Assembly (NCBI RefSeq): GCF_026283965.1 | Contig: NZ_JAPDPD010000019.1 | Span: forward strand, 1 to 64,000 | DNA: 64,000 nucleotides | Direction of reading: 5' to 3' | Origin: Dyella subtropica | Lineage (GTDB): Bacteria > Pseudomonadota > Gammaproteobacteria > Xanthomonadales > Rhodanobacteraceae | Shown: piece by piece, positions 60,160 through 64,000 of the stretch | Numbering within the stretch: the first letter of the stretch is position 1 | Layout of the letters: the number at the start of each line of letters is the position of its first letter | Program-made: the position numbers and the translations under genes | Notes under the pieces: model-generated | Seen by the model: the letters and a program-made list of their open reading frames with translations, nothing else | Told to the model about the DNA's origin: nothing | Database searches by the model: none

Positions 60160-61065
60160 CTAGTCAGGGGCGTGGCTCGAAAAAGGCTTCACGGTTCCGA
60201 ACTTTCCAGCGTGGTAGTCCGCGGTGGCTTGCTCAATCTCTTCGTGGCTATTCATCACAAATGGGCCCACCTGCACGAGCGGTTCGTTGATCGCCGGGCC
60301 CACAATGGCGACAAACTTCACTTCCCCATTCGCAGCATGCAGCGCCACCGTCCCCGTCACCCCGGCCGAGACGGTGACGGCTGCGCCCGAAGGCAGCTCG
60401 GTGGCATCGGTCTCCGTTGTGCCGAGTTCGCGCGCCGTCAGACTCCCGTGCCGGGCATAGAGCCAGAGATTCCAGCCGGCCGGTAGCGGCAGGTTGATAC
60501 GGGTGTCGGCGTCCAGCCGACCATCCACGATAAGGATGGGTGCCGGGGTATGCAGCGGGGACGTTTTGCCTCCCAGCGAGCCGGCCAGTACGCGCAGGCG
60601 CGTTCCAGGGCTTTCGATCACCGGCACGTCGGCGGCGTGCACCAGCATGGTCGCCGGCTCAAGGCGCTTCAGCGACTGCGGCAGGTTGACGAATAGCTGC
60701 AGTCCATCCAGCCGGGCCTGTTCGCCCTCCGGCTGCTGCGTATGCACGATGCCCTTGCCGGCCAGCGTCCAATGCAGGTCGCCGGGCTCGATCCGATGAT
60801 CGTTGTGCACGCTGTCGTGGCTGCTCATCCAGCCTTGAGTCTCCTCGAACAGCACGGTGACCGCCGACATGCCGGCATGCGGATGCAGCTCGAAGGTTGG
60901 GCCGGTCATCACGAAGTGATCGGCCAGTACCAAGGGGCTCATCGCACGATCGAAGTCGGTATGGCGGAACTGGCGGATATGGCAGTGCGCGCCGACGGCA
61001 TGCGGTTCGCGCATAACCGGGCGCGAAAAGCGCAGGCGGCTGGGCCTAAGGGTGGGAGAGGACAT
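60160..61065 (-). CDS. Pirin-family protein
   Basis: A 301-residue bicupin. The N-terminal cupin has the metal ligands in FELHPHAGMSAVTVLFEETQ and the later H-x-x-x-E-type region GDLHWTLAGKGIVHTQQP. This is the pirin signature seen in quercetin-2,3-dioxygenase-like pirins. The C-terminal cupin ends NEPLVQVGPFVMNSHEEIEQ. Pirins act as redox/iron-dependent oxygenases or regulators. The start is MSSPTLRPSR at 61065. It is on the same strand as the S41 peptidase, 40 bases from its stop. Confidence 0.9.
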   Translation of the reverse strand: MSSPTLRPSRLRFSRPVMREPHAVGAHCHIRQFRHTDFDRAMSPLVLADHFVMTGPTFELHPHAGMSAVTVLFEETQGWMSSHDSVHNDHRIEPGDLHWTLAGKGIVHTQQPEGEQARLDGLQLFVNLPQSLKRLEPATMLVHAADVPVIESPGTRLRVLAGSLGGKTSPLHTPAPILIVDGRLDADTRINLPLPAGWNLWLYARHGSLTARELGTTETDATELPSGAAVTVSAGVTGTVALHAANGEVKFVAIVGPAINEPLVQVGPFVMNSHEEIEQATADYHAGKFGTVKPFSSHAPD

Positions 61066-61105
61066 ATGTTTTCTCGTGATGGCGATGACCGAAACGCCCA
61101 AAGTG

Positions 61106-62122
61106 TCAGTGCGTCGACTTTCCAGCCGATGTTGCTTCCTTCGCCAGCGCTGCATGCGCCAGTTCGAGCGCCTTGTCGAGCGCCTGGTCAGGTGGTGTCG
61201 GTACATCCGGCTTTACGCCAACCCCTTGCCAGTCGGTGCCTGTGATGGGATTGATCGAACGCATCTCCGGCAGCTTGATCAGGAAATGATCGGTCAGGCG
61301 CCGACGCTCATACGGGTGCGCACCTCCGCCACTCGCTTCGCCCACCACGGTGATGCGTTTCATGGCTTGCAGGTCGTAAGCGAAAGCTTCTGCGGCGGAA
61401 AACGTTTTGTGCGAGATGAGCACATAGACGGGCTTGGTACCGCCGAATCGACGCCCAGGGACCCACACTGGCGTGGTAGTGCGGGTGAGCTGATTGCTAG
61501 GGCGATCGTAGATCGCGCTCATCTCCGCCGGCTTGTCCAGCAAATAGGCGGCCATCAGCATATCCATGCCGCTGTCGCCCCCGCCGTTGTTGCGCAAGTC
61601 GATAATCAAGACCTTGGACTGTGCCAGCAAGGTCATCGCGGATTGCAGCATGTCGGCGGCGACGCGCGGCGGCGCGAACACACGCAGGTCCAGGTAGCCG
61701 ATGTTGTCGTCGATGCGACGCACGCTCTCGAAACCGTGATTGACCGCAGGGCCGGCCCAGCTGTCGTCGTCTTCTTCGTATTGATCGGCCGTTCGCGCGT
61801 CGGGGAGCGGCACGGGTTGGGCGCTGTAGTTGATGCGAAAATGCCCGTCACCGGAAAGCTTGCGTAGCTCCATCGTCAGCGCCTGCGCGAAAGCCTCGGG
61901 CTCGCTATCGCGCTTGAAGGCATCGCTCTTCGCCTCTTTGCGAATCGCATCGGCGACTTTGCGCCCCATTGCCGGGTCGACATACCGGGCCTGGATCACC
62001 TCGGCGGCCTGTTCGATCACTTCGCGTTGGCTGTTCGCTTTTAGGGCCGAAGCGTCGAGATCCGCGGCAGCGGCACAGTAGGAGCCGAGCGCCAATGAAA
62101 TGGTCAGCACAATGCGTTTCAT
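61106..62122 (-). CDS. Secreted S41-family peptidase
   Basis: A 338-residue protein with a signal peptide (MKRIVLTISLALGSYCAAAA). The S41 (C-terminal processing/IRBP-type) core is visible: ALTMELRKLSGDGHFRINY, VLIIDLRNNGGGDSGMDMLM, and the nucleophile Ser in LISHKTFSAAEAFAYDLQ. Lacking a PDZ domain, it resembles the retinoid-binding/TSPc-only branch of S41. It probably works in the periplasm or outside. Transcribed with the pirin gene; R2 copy h lies upstream of its start. Confidence 0.9.
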   Translation of the reverse strand: MKRIVLTISLALGSYCAAAADLDASALKANSQREVIEQAAEVIQARYVDPAMGRKVADAIRKEAKSDAFKRDSEPEAFAQALTMELRKLSGDGHFRINYSAQPVPLPDARTADQYEEDDDSWAGPAVNHGFESVRRIDDNIGYLDLRVFAPPRVAADMLQSAMTLLAQSKVLIIDLRNNGGGDSGMDMLMAAYLLDKPAEMSAIYDRPSNQLTRTTTPVWVPGRRFGGTKPVYVLISHKTFSAAEAFAYDLQAMKRITVVGEASGGGAHPYERRRLTDHFLIKLPEMRSINPITGTDWQGVGVKPDVPTPPDQALDKALELAHAALAKEATSAGKSTH

Positions 62123-62147
62123 AGTTAGGGACCTGGGACGGAGATGC

Positions 62148-62386
62148 GATTGACGTCGAATATCTGCGACGCGAGCGGTTAGCCCCTCCCCTTGCTTGCG
62201 ACGCAGAGCTAGTCCCGTGGGACAGGGGGGGGCAGGGAGGGGGTAAGCCCTTGTGAAAACCTCTCCCGAAACGCCTTCTCAAGTATTCACCCCTCCCCAG
62301 CCCTCCCCTGTCCCACGGGACTAGCTTTGCGTCGCAAGCAGGGGAGGGAGCTAACAGCTCAAAGCAGGGGGAGAGGGGAGCATCGC
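62148..62386. repeat. R2 repeat, copy h
   Basis: Begins GATTGACGTCGAATATC (TIR remnant) and has both long arms (left GACGCAGAGCTAGTCCCGTG, right GTCCCACGGGACTAGCTTTG) around CCTCTCCCGAAACGCCTTCTC. The right terminus is lost. It lies between the S41 and YCF48-like genes, both on the minus strand. Confidence 0.85.
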
Positions 62387-62393
62387 GAAGCGC

Positions 62394-63593
62394 TTACGGC
62401 TTGACGACCTTGATGGCTGCAGTGTCGGCTGGCGCCGCCGGCAGGCCGAGCGGCGGCGCGAAGGTGTAGACATCGGAGCCAATGGCGTATCCAACGAAGT
62501 GGCCATCGCCGTCGGGCATGATGCGAATTTTATTCACCACGCGACCGAATTCGATCGGCTGCCAATGCGCACCGCCATCGCGGGTTTCAAAGCCACCTTG
62601 ACTGGTGCCGACCCAGCCCAGCTGAGCGTTCGCGAAGCCGATGCCGAACTCCCGCACCTTGGCATCGTTGACCAGCGGAAGCTCTTTCCAGGTCATGCCG
62701 CCGTCGGTGGTCTTCGCTATCCGCTGCTGCGTTTCGTCTTTGTTTTCGCTGTCGCCCTGGATCGTGGCGTAGCCGATTTGGCGCGTGGGGAAGCTGCCTT
62801 TCCAGATCAGCTCGCCAGGGCGCTTGGATTCGTAGACTTTCTGCCAGGTTTTTCCGCCATCGTGCGTCGCTACGATCAGGGCGTGCGAGCGGTCGATATT
62901 CGCGTCGCTGCCGGCAAACACGATGCCGTTCATTTCGTCGAAGAACTTCACATCGACAATCATCGCCACCCACGGATTCATGTCGATGTTGGCCCAGCTG
63001 TTGCCGCCATCGAGCGAACGCAGCAGATAGGCCGGGCCGCCTACGCGTCCAGCGGCATGGATCATCGTATGGGTGGCGATCTTGCCAGCGTCGATGTAGT
63101 GCACTTTCTGCACATCGATGGCGCAGATGCCTTTGATCGCCGGCCCCGGCAGATTCATTACAGCGTGCCAGCTATCACCGCCATCGTTGGTTTCGTACAG
63201 CGGCGTGGGGTCGGTGACGCCAGGGAAATAGTCCGTGCCGAGATTGCCGGCGAACCCATGCTGCGGGTCGAGCATACCGATCGCACGAAAATAGGTGCCT
63301 GGCTGTTCTAGTACGCGTTGCCAGCTGCGACCACTATCGTGACTGCGCCAGATGCTGCCCTTCTTGCCGTTGACGTAGAAGCCCGTGTCGCGATCAACAA
63401 ACTGGATGTCGTCCTGTTTGCCTTTAAAGGCCTCGGTGGGGAGCTTCTGCCAATGCGCGTCGGCGGCTGGCGTCAGTGTAGCTGCGCCATCGTTCGTCCT
63501 TGGCAGCGTTGTGCATGCGGCCGTCAGCGCGATACTCGACGCCAACAGGGCGAGGCGTCGCCATTCCTTTGTCCTAGACACCATGGGTTTCAC
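62394..63593 (-). CDS. YCF48/sialidase-like beta-propeller lipoprotein
   Basis: A 399-residue protein with a lipobox (IALTAACTTL). The mature part has repeated Asp-box-like motifs of BNR/YCF48 propellers: SHDSGRSWQRV, TNDGGDSWHAV, SLDGGNSWANI, THDGGKTWQKV, TTDGGMTWKEL and TRDGGAHWQPI. Six such motifs indicate a six- or seven-bladed propeller. No catalytic sialidase residues are obvious, so a binding or assembly role in the envelope is likely. Met at 63584 is an alternative start. The upstream gap is AT-rich (TATATAACAGC region) and may hold its promoter. Confidence 0.88.
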   Translation of the reverse strand: MKPMVSRTKEWRRLALLASSIALTAACTTLPRTNDGAATLTPAADAHWQKLPTEAFKGKQDDIQFVDRDTGFYVNGKKGSIWRSHDSGRSWQRVLEQPGTYFRAIGMLDPQHGFAGNLGTDYFPGVTDPTPLYETNDGGDSWHAVMNLPGPAIKGICAIDVQKVHYIDAGKIATHTMIHAAGRVGGPAYLLRSLDGGNSWANIDMNPWVAMIVDVKFFDEMNGIVFAGSDANIDRSHALIVATHDGGKTWQKVYESKRPGELIWKGSFPTRQIGYATIQGDSENKDETQQRIAKTTDGGMTWKELPLVNDAKVREFGIGFANAQLGWVGTSQGGFETRDGGAHWQPIEFGRVVNKIRIMPDGDGHFVGYAIGSDVYTFAPPLGLPAAPADTAAIKVVKP

Positions 63594-63661
63594 CGTCGCG
63601 ATCAGGGTGGATAAGTTGACGGTGGAAACTGTATAAGTGCTGTTATATATGGTCTACCCAA

Positions 63662-64000
63662 CTAAAGGCACGGGGTGGGGGCTTTAGCATCACCCATCCC
63701 TTCGCGCTTCCTCAATTTTTGATGGGCCGACTGTAGCCGGGCGGAAAAGGGGCGTCGTTCGAGGGCGTCGATCGCTTCGCGAAGGACTTGAGATAGCGGT
63801 GCGGATAGACCTCGCTCAAGGTCGGCGGCGGCGATAGACGTCGCTGCCCAGCAGTGCTCGAGTGAGGTGACTTTGCGTTCCGCATGGGCTGTGAGGGAGA
63901 CGATGCGTTCGCGCCCGTCTCCTCCGCGCCCGTACTTCACCCACTTCTGCAACGTCATTTGCGCCACGGTCTGGCTGGCTGCGGAATGGGTGATGCCTGC
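63662..64000 (-). CDS. C-terminal part of a MarR-family regulator, cut by the window edge
   Basis: The open frame runs off the right end of the window. It begins AGITHSAASQTVAQMTLQKW, the recognition-helix motif of MarR winged helices (S-H/Q-S-A-A-S-Q-x-V), then the wing KYGRGGDGRERIVSLTAHA. The rest is the C-terminal dimerisation helix ending REGMGDAKAPTPCL. The first part of the gene lies outside the window. A GTG at 63967 would start mid-domain and is not the true start. Confidence 0.75.
   Translation of the reverse strand, partial: AGITHSAASQTVAQMTLQKWVKYGRGGDGRERIVSLTAHAERKVTSLEHCWAATSIAAADLERGLSAPLSQVLREAIDALERRPFSARLQSAHQKLRKREGMGDAKAPTPCL

Noticed and set aside
4158-62386. R2 series as a possible CRISPR array
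   Set aside because: Copies are kilobases apart with no spacers and no cas genes; they are dispersed palindromes.

Overview
The window is a GC-rich chromosomal segment of a gammaproteobacterium. Gene content and style suggest the Xanthomonadales, most likely the Rhodanobacteraceae (Dyella/Rhodanobacter/Luteibacter type). The grounds are the Xanthomonas-type oxidative L-fucose route, a TonB-dependent receptor with a large set of exported glycosidases, FabV, many ATGA start/stop overlaps, and a dense load of palindromic intergenic repeats. The taxon is an inference; no rRNA or marker gene is present.

Layout. 1-13 kb holds the tail of an IS110-type transposase and housekeeping or peripheral genes: an EamA transporter, a glutaryl-CoA dehydrogenase-like enzyme, a GNAT and a small nucleotidyltransferase-like protein, a fused alpha-beta E1 of a 2-oxoacid dehydrogenase, Ppk1, a LysR/oxidoreductase divergent pair and two small secreted proteins. 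13.2-19.2 kb (minus strand) is one tightly packed operon for the complete oxidation of L-fucose to pyruvate: aldo-keto reductase, lactonase, SDR, FAH hydrolase, L-fuconate dehydratase and L-lactate dehydrogenase. 19.8-38.6 kb (plus strand, divergent) is a polysaccharide/N-glycan utilisation locus: a glucokinase-type kinase, two tandem GH29, GH18, GH20, a TonB-dependent receptor, a second type of GH29, GH2 beta-mannosidase, GH125 and GH92. Together they can strip fucose, GlcNAc and mannose from an N-glycan, and the fucose feeds the divergent operon. It resembles in content the Nix N-glycan cluster known from Xanthomonas campestris.

39-48 kb holds an ECF sigma factor with a co-transcribed membrane protein and two near-identical divergent promoters, then a TetR-controlled RND tripartite efflux system. 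48-54 kb holds a ferritin-like/ferredoxin-like/double-CDGSH fusion protein, FabV and a secreted phosphoesterase. 54-60 kb is an accessory, stress-flavoured stretch: two cytosolic fasciclin-domain paralogues, a YiiX-like hydrolase, small ORFs, an MBL-fold protein and a VOC protein. Three of its genes share an almost identical upstream control module. 60-64 kb holds a pirin, an S41 peptidase, a YCF48-like lipoprotein and the C-terminal part of a MarR regulator cut by the window edge.

The most notable non-coding content is (i) the three-copy upstream module at 55.3-57.8 kb, (ii) a roughly 200 bp CT/GA-rich palindromic repeat family (called R2 here) in about ten full or partial copies, all intergenic, (iii) a roughly 300 bp multi-hairpin repeat (R1) present twice whose stems differ in sequence but keep their pairing, and (iv) a 168 bp palindromic MITE-like element with perfect 23 bp ends inside a divergent promoter region.
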